Origin: Dactylis glomerata
Lineage: Eukaryota; Streptophyta; Magnoliopsida; Poales; Poaceae
NCBI GenBank assembly: GCA_007115705.1
Contig: QXEO01000237.1
Span: 4,302,030-4,366,029, forward strand
Length of the DNA: 64,000 nt
Reading direction: 5' to 3'
How positions within the stretch are numbered: position 1 is the stretch's first letter; the number at the start of each line of letters is the position of its first letter. Of the stretch, positions 55,503 to 64,000 are shown piece by piece. The notes under the pieces were generated by a model. That model was not told the origin of the DNA, did no database searches, and was given only the letters and a program-made list of their open reading frames with translations. The translations under genes were made by a program, and so were the position numbers.

Positions 55503-56351
55503 ATGGAAAACAAAGAGTTCTCTAGTCTTTTTCCTGAGTTTAGATATGATGTGTTTGAAGAGAAAATTGAAAAACCTTTGGAGCTTTATTCGCATGCTAA
55601 TAGTGTTGTTAGTATGAATGCTTTGAACACCGTTGTTGCCAATGCTATAGAAAAGTCTAAGCTTGGGGAAGCTGGTTTTGTTAAGCATGATATTTTTAGT
55701 TCCCCAACTTTAGTGGAGAAAATTTGCTCTGATGATATTTTATCTCCCATATGTGATGTTCCTTCTTATGATGATATGTTTGAAGAATATGCTTTGCGAA
55801 ATAGCTATTCTTTAGCTTGCGATGATACTAAACCTCTAGTTTATGATGGCTATGATGATGAGTATAATATTTTCAGTTCACCTACTTTTGAGGAGAAAAA
55901 TAGTTATGATTACAATATGCCTCCTATTTTTGATGATTATGGTGATGAGAATAATTATTCTGTTGAATCTGCTCCTACTACGATTGTTCATGTAGGGAGT
56001 ATTCATTCTTTTATGCATGTAGCTCGTGATAGGGATGCTTTAAATGATAGTTATATTGTTAGTTCTATTCATGATGCTACTGAAAGTTATTATGAGAGAG
56101 GGAAACATGGTTTGATGGATCTCAACAATATTGAGTTTCCCCTCTTTATGTTGCAATTCTTGAAGTTGTACTTGTTTTGCCTTCCTATGCTTTTTGCTTT
56201 GCGCTTTCATGACTTGTTTTTCTACAAGACTATTTTTTATAGGAAGTGGTTTAGATTTAAATGTGTTCCATATTTTCTTTTTGATGCTCTCTTTTGCTTT
56301 AAATTTTTATATGGCGCCTTTGCCTCAAGCTCTTATATGGCGCCCACATGA
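55503..56351 (+). CDS. Element B single ORF, acidic protein with hydrophobic C-terminus
   Basis: 282 codons, intact. The first ~215 residues are acidic and rich in Asp, Tyr and Ser, with a repeated motif: HDIFSSPTLVEKICSDD and YNIFSSPTFEEKNSYDY. The last ~65 residues are strongly hydrophobic and aromatic (FPLFMLQFLKLYLFCLPMLF..), enough for one or two membrane segments if translated. It lies about 130 bases after the primer site, in the gag position, and ends just before the conserved GCGCC...GGCG block also seen in element C. It has no similarity by eye to the ORF of C. Function unknown; the hydrophobic end could equally be non-coding sequence read through by chance because it lies beside the non-coding 3' region. 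Confidence 0.55.
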   Translation: MENKEFSSLFPEFRYDVFEEKIEKPLELYSHANSVVSMNALNTVVANAIEKSKLGEAGFVKHDIFSSPTLVEKICSDDILSPICDVPSYDDMFEEYALRNSYSLACDDTKPLVYDGYDDEYNIFSSPTFEEKNSYDYNMPPIFDDYGDENNYSVESAPTTIVHVGSIHSFMHVARDRDALNDSYIVSSIHDATESYYERGKHGLMDLNNIEFPLFMLQFLKLYLFCLPMLFALRFHDLFFYKTIFYRKWFRFKCVPYFLFDALFCFKFLYGAFASSSYMAPT

Positions 56352-56368
56352 GCATCTTTGCAAATTAC

Positions 56369-56418
56369 TGCGCCTAGCTCAAAGGCGTTAAAGAAAATCA
56401 CTCTTGGGAGATAACCCA
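56369..56418 (+). repeat. Conserved post-ORF block of element B
   Basis: GCGCCTAGCTCAAAGGCG hairpin followed by TTAAAGAAAATCACTCTTGG and GAGATAACCCA, matching 44743-44795 in element C with few changes. Confidence 0.7.
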
Positions 56419-58915
56419 TTATTTTATTTTCAGTACTTTTTCCTTTATTTGAGTCTTGGAAGTTATTACTACTGTAATGACCTCTCCTAATCCTTTTTAT
56501 TTCGTTTTTGTGCCAAGAGAAGCCTCTAATTTGAGTGAGGTAAGATTTGGGGATGTTGCTGTCCTGAAAAAGTTTTCGGTGCTGCACCGTAAAAATTCAT
56601 GAAAATTCTCTGTATATCTTTTGGACCTGCGATTTCTTGTGCATATGCCCCAGGTTATATCCAAACTTTCATTAGGTGAACACTTTTTGATTTGAGCAAC
56701 AAAAAATCCCTCAAAAATTCGACCTTTGTCAGCTATTCTGTTTTGACATATTTCTGCCAATATTTGTGTTTGCCGCTTTATCGCTTTCTTTTGGAGTTCT
56801 TTTTATCATGGAACTTTTGGGGAAGTTGCTACAGTAGTATACACTTAATATGTGGTGTTTTTAGGTTGAAACCTGAAGCAAAAAGAGGTTGATTATATGT
56901 TATGCTTGCACTAATGTTGCTAATAGATTTGTGTTTAGTTTTGTATGAAGGAAGTTTTCAAGTGTAGGGATTGGAGAATGATGAGATGAGTTGAAGAATG
57001 GACAAAAGCTCAAGCTTGGGGATGCCCATGCGTTACCCCAAGAAATATCCAAGAAGTATAAGCGTCAAAGCTTGGGGATGCCCCCGGGGCACCCCTTCTT
57101 CATCGGCAAAAATCAGGTCACCTTTCAAGACACTATATTTTTATTGCTTCATGCACTATGCGTTTTTCTTGGAGCGTCAGTTGTTTTTGTTTTAAGTTTT
57201 CTTTTGCTTTGCTTGCTGCAATAAATGGTTTGATCACATCATGTTGTTTGGAGGGAGACATACTTCATTTTTCATTGCCAAGAACACTCTAGTTTTCACT
57301 CTTATCGTTCAATGAGTGTTCTCTTTTTCTGCTACTACGTTTAGCTTGCATTTTTCGCCTTGATTTTTGTTCAGATCTTATTTTATCTTTGCATCAAGGT
57401 GTATTTGGACCTCTGGTATATGTTGGTTTTCCTCAAAAGAGTTTCCTCAAAAAGGTTTTAATGGTGTTGGAAAAGAGAAAAAGCTTTATGCAAAAAAGTG
57501 GTACAAGAAGGAGCTTGTGTAGACTGCGGCCTAGGCTTTTGCATGTCGAGCTTGATGTCTTTTTGATAGTATGCTTAGTGGTTTTGCTGTAGCATGACTT
57601 GTCTCAAATAACTGAGATTGCTTAATGAGCCTTTGAAAGAATCATGCGTTGTTTTAATTGTGTGGAAGCATTTTTTTGGTTTTCTCCTTTGATGCTTTAT
57701 TTGGGTTGACTTGGCGCATACTTACACCATGTTGACTACAAAAATAAGTCGCCTATAGCCTCTATGATCATTTAGTTTTTGAATTTTGATGCCATCTTAT
57801 GCTTCTTTTAATGTTGCTTTGTCGCTTTGCATGATTATGGCCATTATTGCTCTCTTAGTTGGTCGCTCCCAGTCTTTTGCTAGCCATCATTTTGTACTGA
57901 GTATGAGCTCTACTCGTGCATCCAACTCCCAAAAACCAAGTTTGCCATTGTGTCCACTATAAATTCCTATGCATGGTATTTGTAAGCCATTCCAAGTAAA
58001 TTTTCATGTGCTACCTTTCAAAAAACCTTCAAAATACTTCTCATTTTGTGACACTGTTTTCAGCTCATGGGGACGTAGTGGTCGGATTTGCTATCTTCCA
58101 TATTGCTTATTCCAAAAAAAAAAGGCACTCCTCCATGGAATGTGAATGTTGGTGGGCACCCGATGGAATCGGTTAGCCATGGTTTGAGAAAGGAAAAAAG
58201 GTGGGGAGGAGTGCCAAGCTTTATAAAAGAGCACAAAAGTGCCAATCTCTCTCTCGAAAACTTGCTTCATTTTTGTATGGAAGATAGTAAGAACCCCATT
58301 GCCAGTCGTTGACAAAGACAACCACCTCTCAAAACCAATTTTTATCTCTCTGTTTTACAAATGATAAGCTCTTGCACATGTTTAATCACTGCTTCCCTCT
58401 ACGAAGGGCCTTTCTTTTACTTTTATGTTGAGTCACCACCTTCTACCTTTATTGACCATTAAGAGAGCATAGTTGTCATTCTTAGTATAATGTGCATTGT
58501 CCCAAAGTTTTCATTGATTGATTCATGACCATGGTTTCACTTGTTCTTAAATTATCTGTATCTAGTCGCCCTCTTAAACTTGAAGGTGTCCTATGCATTT
58601 ATGTTTTGCTCTCCATGAAGGACAAGCTGAAAACCATTTGTATGTTTTTCCATATGATTTGAACACACGTTTGACTTTCATTGTTTCATTATTCATGATC
58701 TTTTGTTTGTGTTTCTTTTCATGTTATAACATGGTTGCTAAGTTCTTATTGTCAAAGATTATATCTTTCATGCCCATGTTTTAAGTTCTTATGATCCCAG
58801 CTCACAATGCTTACATATATGATCAAGATTGTGTAGCTGCATGTCACCTCAAAAATTATTTCTTTTGTTATCACTTACCTACTCGAGGACGAGCAGGAGT
58901 TAAGCTTGGGGATGC
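56419..58915 (+). other. Element B 3' non-coding region
   Basis: Nearly collinear with C up to about 57890, including two AAGCTTGGGGATGCCC copies (about 57012 and 57068). After that it carries the GGCACTCCTCC inverted repeat (58124-58134/58205-58215), present in A and E but not in C, and CTTCCCTCTACGAAGGGCC at 58392-58410. Confidence 0.75.
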
Positions 58916-60456
58916 TGATACGTCTTCAACGTATCTATAATTTTTGATGCTCCATGCTTCTTTTTACACCATTTACCCGATGTTTCGTTACACTTCGTGG
59001 CACTTTTATGCATTTTCCGGAACTAACCTATTAACAAGTCGCCACAGTGCCAGTTCCCTGTTTTCTGCTGTTTTTGTGTTTCAGAAAAGCTACACAGGAA
59101 ATATTCTCGGAATTGGACGAAACAAGTTCCAGAAGTCTTATTTTTCCCGGAAGCTTCCCAAAGACCGAAAGAGAGCCGAAGGGGGGCCAGAGGCCACCCT
59201 CACACATAGGTGGCGCGGCCCAGGCCCTGGCCGTTCCACCCTGGTGTGAGGAGCCCCTGGCTGCCCCCTGACGACGCCCCTTCACCTATAAGAAGCCTCG
59301 GGACGGAAAACCCTAGGGGAGTCGGCGAAATTTCCAGAACAGTTCCGCAACGCCGCCACCGTCGAAGCCAAATTTTGGGGGATAGAAGTCTCTGTTCCGG
59401 CACCCTGCCGGGACGGGGAAGTGCCCCCGGAGCCATCTCCATCGGTCTCCATCGCCATCTCCGCCATCTCCATCGACCTCACCGCCATCTCCATCAACCT
59501 TGTTGTCTCCTATGATGAGGAGGGAGTAGTTCATCCCCGGGGCTGAGGGCTCTACCGGTAGCTATGTGGTTCACCTCTCTCTCCTATGATATGATCTTTA
59601 TGTGATCGTGAGCTTTGTATCATGTTGAATAAGTAGATGTTACTCTTCTTCATTATGTGTACTCTAGTGTGTTATTAAAGTAATCTATTCCTCCTGCCAT
59701 GGTGTAATGGTGACAGTGCGTGCATCATGGTGGTACTTGGTCTAGGCTACGATTGTGATCTCTTATGGATTATGAGAATAATTATCACTATGATAGTATT
59801 GAAGTGATCTTTTCCTCCTTTCATGGTGTAATGTTGACAGTGTGCGCACCGTGTTAGTACTTGGTCTAAGTTGCAATAATATCTATCTTGAGTTGTGATT
59901 TGATTTGGATATCTCTATGAGTGGTGTTTGTCAAGTACTTGATGAACTTTGAGGAGTGCTTCGTAGCCCTACGCAATGATTAGTGTTATTCAATAGAAGA
60001 GTAATTCAGAGTACCTTAGTGAAGAGAAGTTATTTATTTGTTCAATTATGTTATATTTGTTGGGAGTGTGTCCACTAGTGAAAGTATGATCCATAGGCCT
60101 TGTTTCCAAGCATTGCACACCGTTTACTTGCTGTTTTGTTACTTGTTTGCTTGCTGCCATTTTTATTCCAGATTGCATTTACTACTTATAATCATCTATA
60201 CCACTTGTATTTCACTATCTCTTCGCCGAACTAGTGCACCTATACATCTGACAAGTGTATTGGGTGTGTTGGGGACACAAGAGACTTTCTGTATCATAAT
60301 TGCAGGGTTGTTTGAGAGGGATAGCTTTGACCTCTTCCTCCCTGAGTTCGATAAACCTTGGGTGATCCACTTAAGGGAAACTTGCTGCTTATCTACAAAC
60401 CTCTGCACTTGGAGGCCCAACACTATCTACAAGAACAGAAGGGTGTGTAGACATCA
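58916..60456 (+). repeat. Element B 3' LTR
   Basis: 1541 bp, TGATACGTCTTCAACG to GTGTAGACATCA, preceded by GAGTTAAGCTTGGGGATGC. GC palindrome at 59199-59250, TATAAGA near 59287. Confidence 0.95.
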
Positions 60457-60582
60457 GGATGGTTTCCGGCCGCCTGTCCGATGACGGAGCTGGGCCGTCC
60501 AACGCTCCACCGCTAGCACCATCGGGCGCATCGGTAGCCGACGCTGCTGGCGAGGACTCCGACGAAGACCACCTCTTTTAGT

Positions 60583-60970
60583 CTATTTCATATTTCACCA
60601 TATTTTGTAAAAACCATCTAAATTTCAATGAAATTTATGTAGTTTGCTGAATTTTGTCGAGTTTAAATTTTGGGATGGGGGGACACGGCTGGGAAACCTT
60701 TGTATGCACTCTATTATTGAAGGGTAGTTGTCGCTGGATATGGTAGTAGATTTCACTTCATACTGGATATGGAATGAGGTACTGTCATTGCAAATTGTAG
60801 TAGCACATACTGCTAATTATAGCATAGTATATTATTCCAAGGAAATAGATGCCTGGACCCAACAATTGACCATATCGCCACTAAGGTGCAGGTTTTACAA
60901 ATTTCTATTTCTGGCAATGGTGTTTTTAGGTGATATACAACATTGTAATAAGCACAATCTCTATTTTTAG
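60583..60970 (+). other. 3' flank of the split gene, and possible intron of the next
   Basis: AT-rich. GGGGGGACACGGCTGGGAAA near 60677-60696 is weakly complementary to 52896-52925 (GAGCATCTCCACTCGCCCCC). An acceptor-like CTATTTTTAG ends at 60970. Confidence 0.4.
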
Positions 60971-61581
60971 GCTGATGCTTGTACTATCCAGAAGAACCGT
61001 TGTATCGATTATTTCAAGCAATTTAAAATCAAGTATTCTTATGCTATCAAGAAATGCAAGAAAGCCACAACCAATAGTGATTATCCTGAGACTATCGTCA
61101 TTCGCAGAGGTGTGAATCTATCTAACTATGGGTCTGATGATCTTTTAATACATTCTTATGGAGATAAAGATCACTAAGTAGTGCATTTCTTTGTAGGTCC
61201 CAAGATAACTGGTGACTTGGAATTTGACAAGCACTGTGTGTTTGCAAGCAATATCAATCTTACTGGTCACCAGATTGTCGATCTCGATGCAATGGTTGCT
61301 AAACTGAGGCCAACAGTTCCATACTATATCTGTGAGATGAAAACGTCACATGTCCTCCGTGGGAAGGCAAAAATGGTAATCTGCTTGACTCTTTTAATCT
61401 TCTTATGCACATGAATCTGTGTTCAAAAACTGACTGTATTCTTGTACTCCAGTACTTTTCAGCAAAGTACAGCAATGCCCACCTCGCCCGCTATCTTCTA
61501 TGCACCATTCCAACATATTGCGGTGAGCAAGATGGTTTCTATAATGTAATATTCACCCATCGGGGCAACAAACTGGCCTAA
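60971..61581 (+). pseudogene. Three-exon gene remnant, possibly B3-domain type
   Basis: Exons 60971-61109, 61197-61375 and 61453-61581 join in frame across GT-AG introns (donors GAG|GTGTGA and ATG|GTAATC; acceptors TTGTAG and CTCCAG). The translation includes KCKKATTNSDYPETIVIRRG, then PKITGDLEFDKHCV, DLDAMVAKLRPTVPYYICEM and YFSAKYSNAHLARYLLCTIP, ending HRGNKLA at TAA 61579-61581. The pattern of an aromatic-Ile-Cys strand followed by a YFSAKY..HLA strand recalls the linker and start of B3 DNA-binding domains in grass REM-like proteins, but I am not certain. A 5' end is missing and the stop may be premature, since coding-like sequence (SPKSIDKRRKCVHLHLLE) follows. It could be a fragment carried by a transposon. 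Confidence 0.4.
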
Positions 61582-61666
61582 GATTCTCCAAAAAGCATCG
61601 ATAAAAGAAGGAAATGTGTGCATCTCCACCTTCTTGAATGTGGGGCAGGAGGCTATGTCTATTCAT

Positions 61667-62336
61667 CTACTACTACTTATAAAAGAGCGAACAAGAATTT
61701 TTCTATAACCACCCCACAAACATACACGGAACTACTAACATGGTACGATCAAGGGCACAACACACAATCCAACCGCCCGATTAGCCTAATCGTTCCACTT
61801 TGGTGCACTTAGCAAATAGGTTCGACGGACTCGTACTCATCCCGCACGCGCACCCCGCGTAAGCATTAGACACAGATCAGATCAAACGAAAAAAAGGAAA
61901 CCGATTGCAAGCCACGATCACCTCCCCTAAATCCCGTCTTTTGCATCGCCACCGCGCCTCACGCCGGCCGCCAGCACCGTCACCTCTCTGGACGGCACCC
62001 ACGCAGACGCCCTCGCCACCGCGCCTGGACGACGACGTCGACGCAGCCGCCTTCGCCGCTTTCCTGGACGGCGCCCACACAGCCGCCCTCGCCACCGCGC
62101 CGCCTTCATGGACGGCACCCACGCAGCCGCCCTCGCCACCGGGCCTGGACGACGCCCTCGACGACAGGCAACACATTCGTCTTCCTCGACGGCGCCCTCG
62201 CCGCTCAGCAGCACCTTCGCCTTCCTCGACGGCGAATTCTCTGCAGCATACCGTCGGGTGGACGGCTAACCTGCACCAAAAGGTAACTTCGCCGTCCTGT
62301 GTAAAAATGGTGACAGTCAATCTTTGTACAATTTGA
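61667..62336 (+). other. Possible promoter and low-complexity GC-rich ORF
   Basis: TTATAAAAG near 61677 could serve a 143-codon frame starting at ATG 61905, whose middle consists of imperfect repeats. The opposite strand is open over the same stretch (62320-61877), so the open frames may only reflect composition. No domain recognised. Confidence 0.25.
61992..62165. repeat. Imperfect GC-rich tandem repeat
   Basis: Three main units built on TGGACGGCACCCACGCAG and CGCCCTCGCCACCGCGCC with a GACGACGACGTCGACGCAG-type joint. Unit lengths vary around 55-65 bp. Confidence 0.7.
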
Positions 62337-62340
62337 TTGC

Positions 62341-63430
62341 TTGCACTACAACAATTGATTGCTTGCTTGCAACACCAAGATAACTAGCGGATGAAGATGG
62401 TTCAGCAACACCTGTGTCATATATTATCAGTAATAACTAATAAAAAGCAAGGGTGGCAACTGACCTTATTTCAAATGTTGTATGCATCAAACATAACCAG
62501 CATTATCTCATTTCACAGGTACAGCGTATAATAAGTACAAATGAAAGAAATCATGTTGCCTTCACCAAATAAAGAAAAAGGCTAAGCATTCAAATATCTG
62601 CAAATTAAAAGTAATTTCTTAAACAACATATATGGCAGATACTTTCTACATGATTTCTTCTAAACCAGTTGAATCGACTAAAAAGTTAATCTGAAGCAAA
62701 TTTTACTCATAATCAAAATGGGAACCTAAACCTACAAAACATATAGATGCATGGCAGATTTTTGAATCACACATTTCCCATAAGCATGCTTTCACACATT
62801 AGCTACTCTTTTCCACTAAAGCATGTCCAGGTCTTACCAAGGTACTGTATATATATGTATACATTAGAATAACAGAAATATCTAGGTTCTTTTATGATAA
62901 TGGTGTTATATTTTATGATAACGATGCTATCTTTATGCCAAATATCCAATAATCATTTGTAACACACCACAGACCTCCAAAATTTCAGTGTTCTCTTTAA
63001 GCTAAAATGATATTTTTCAATGCCGATGTCACTTCTGCTTAATAAGCCTAACTGCATATAGTCAGTGACATTAACCATAATATAAAATCAAGCATATTAT
63101 CGCTCAAGTGTTGATGCCACTTCTGCTTCGTTACCCAGTATTGTCCTATTGTCCAAAATCACATGCTAACGGTTGAAACCAAATCAAAGGAGAACATGGG
63201 ACTGCAATTCCTATATGCAGGAAGAGCAGTACTCCGCGACTTGAACAAGATAGAAGAGCGGTAGCAGTATATATATATGTAGGCCTTCTTTATGCAATGG
63301 AGCAAGATATGCAAAACAGGAAACCTGTAGACATCTTTAAATTAATGGCAGAAGCATATCCAACCTCAATCATCTGAGCAAGAAAATATACAGGGGAATG
63401 AGTTTGGGGAGATGAATTGATGGCTTACCT
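62341..63430. other. AT-rich intergenic DNA, nothing recognised
   Basis: No open frame of note, no LTR or MITE ends seen. A short TA microsatellite lies at about 63269-63282. Confidence 0.4.
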
Positions 63431-63998
63431 TTACCGAGTACTTCTAATCTATTGCCTCTATCCAGTGCACATCCGGCGGCCGCCTCGGCCAGAGCCCATA
63501 TGGGAAACTCGCAGTTGATGCAGGACCGCGGCCACATCCTCATAGTCGTCCCCTTTCATCTGCCCCTAGCACACAAATCAGTTGGAGAGAAGATGCAGAG
63601 GCACCATCCCGGGGACATGGTCAACACCTGCAACACATCTTTCTCTACTCACCCGCAGGGATTCTTACCTCGATTGGCTCGATGACCACGCACGCCTTGA
63701 TCTGTATCATGCATATGCCGTCGTCACCACCTCGCCGGCGCGACGTAGTATTTGTATGGAGACGGAGAGTTTTAGATCAAGGCAAAAAGCATTTCTGCGG
63801 CTGCCTCCGACGCCACCTATCGCTAGCTCGCCCGCAAGCATGCCCAGCTCGAGCGCCTCCCCGGGCACTTCGGGTCTTCGGCGACCGGATTCGATGAGAA
63901 GGGGCGGGGAAGAGCAGGGGCGTTTGAGTCCTTGGCAGGCGATGGGGACGAATGGGAGGGGTAGCTTGACGGAGCCGCGAGAGGGAGCTGGCAACCAT
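63430..63998 (-). other. Possible 5' exons of a minus-strand gene reaching the right edge
   Basis: Minus-strand GC-rich sequence is open from near the edge: 63994-63707 gives 95 codons starting MPAPSRG. Donor-like sites follow on the same strand, GAG|GTAAGA near 63673-63668 and AAAG|GTAAGCC near 63436-63430. A reading such as MRMWPRSCINCEFPIWALAE precedes the latter. No domain is recognised and several frames are equally open, so this is only a candidate first-exon region. Confidence 0.25.
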
Positions 63999-64000
63999 GG

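Larger units (their letters stand above)
53802..60456 (+). mobile_element. Element B: complete non-autonomous Athila-type LTR retrotransposon
   Basis: 6655 bp with two LTRs of equal length (1541 bp each) and a perfect target duplication GGATG (53797-53801, 60457-60461). Primer site TGGCGCTGTTGCTGGGAGG at 55353 (tRNA-Asp type), one ORF (55503-56351), conserved 3' non-coding region and polypurine-like AAGCTTGGGG (about 58903). LTR copies differ by only scattered changes, so insertion is recent relative to its neighbours. No gag or pol, so it needs proteins in trans, probably from an E-like Athila element. Confidence 0.95.
53214..60582 (+). pseudogene. GC-rich unknown gene split by element B
   Basis: Left part 53214-53801 starts MPRRLLTTYAMLPRGGFGMP, has a poly-proline run, an acidic run (GEEEEDSNDEEFLAEL) and, after an in-frame TAG at 53460-53462, an alanine/arginine-rich helical segment (AERRAAAARLAEDHAAARAD). 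Element B then interrupts at codon 196. Skipping the element and one copy of its GGATG duplication, the same frame goes on at 60462 and ends DAAGEDSDEDHLF at TAG 60580-60582. So the frame was one ORF of about 236 codons before insertion. Alanine-rich coiled-coil proteins like this are common in grass genomes and often lie in DNA transposons; I cannot assign a function. Two lesions, a nonsense codon and the insertion, inactivate it. Confidence 0.7.

Noticed and set aside
61877..62320. 147-codon minus-strand Arg/Ala/Gly-rich frame
   Set aside because: Both strands are open because of GC-rich tandem repeats; no evidence favours either as a gene.

Overview
The window is repeat-dominated grass DNA. 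The LTR families, their Asp-, Lys- and Met-type primer sites, LINE relics, a Tourist-like MITE and plant mobile domain (PMD) gene debris all point to a large-genome pooid grass (Triticeae/Poeae-like). That is inferred from element style and not proven. I see no confidently intact host gene, no rRNA or tRNA gene and no CRISPR array. Nearly everything is nested or decayed retrotransposon.

Layout. 1-8.1 kb: a decayed minus-strand PMD gene whose intron was hit by Athila-type element A (819-6938, target duplication CTCAA); its upstream part holds a cluster of short GC-rich hairpins. 8.3-11.0 kb: a MITE and LINE fragments, one LINE nested in another with a ~16-bp target duplication. 11.0-12.4 kb: a truncated LTR. 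12.4-27.6 kb: element D, a minus-strand Tat-lineage Ty3/Gypsy element with almost open gag-protease and pol and, on the opposite strand between pol and the 3' LTR, a seven-exon antisense gene with its own TATA box and poly(A) signal. 27.6-32.2 kb: the 3' half of Athila-like element E. 32.2-42.7 kb: a LARD-like non-coding element with very long LTRs. 42.7-49.3 kb: non-autonomous element C. 49.3-50.9 kb: 2.35 copies of a ~665-bp tandem repeat. 51.0-52.1 kb: a broken gene of unknown family. 53.2-60.6 kb: a GC-rich gene split by non-autonomous element B (53802-60456, target duplication GGATG). 60.9-61.6 kb: a spliced gene remnant possibly of B3 type. 61.6-64 kb: GC-rich low-complexity and weak gene-like sequence.

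How the parts fit. D encodes the usual Gag, protease, RT, two RNase H domains and integrase, plus an extra antisense protein. A, E, C and B share a 3' architecture: an accessory ORF, a polypurine-tract-like AAGCTTGGGG, 1.6-2.2 kb of conserved non-coding DNA with short inverted repeats, the true polypurine tract, then the LTR. A and E also carry, upstream of the accessory ORF, a copy of the GC-rich palindrome that sits upstream of the LTR TATA boxes, which suggests an internal promoter. B and C lack gag and pol and would depend on an E-like partner. These shared non-coding signals and the antisense gene of D are the most interesting content.
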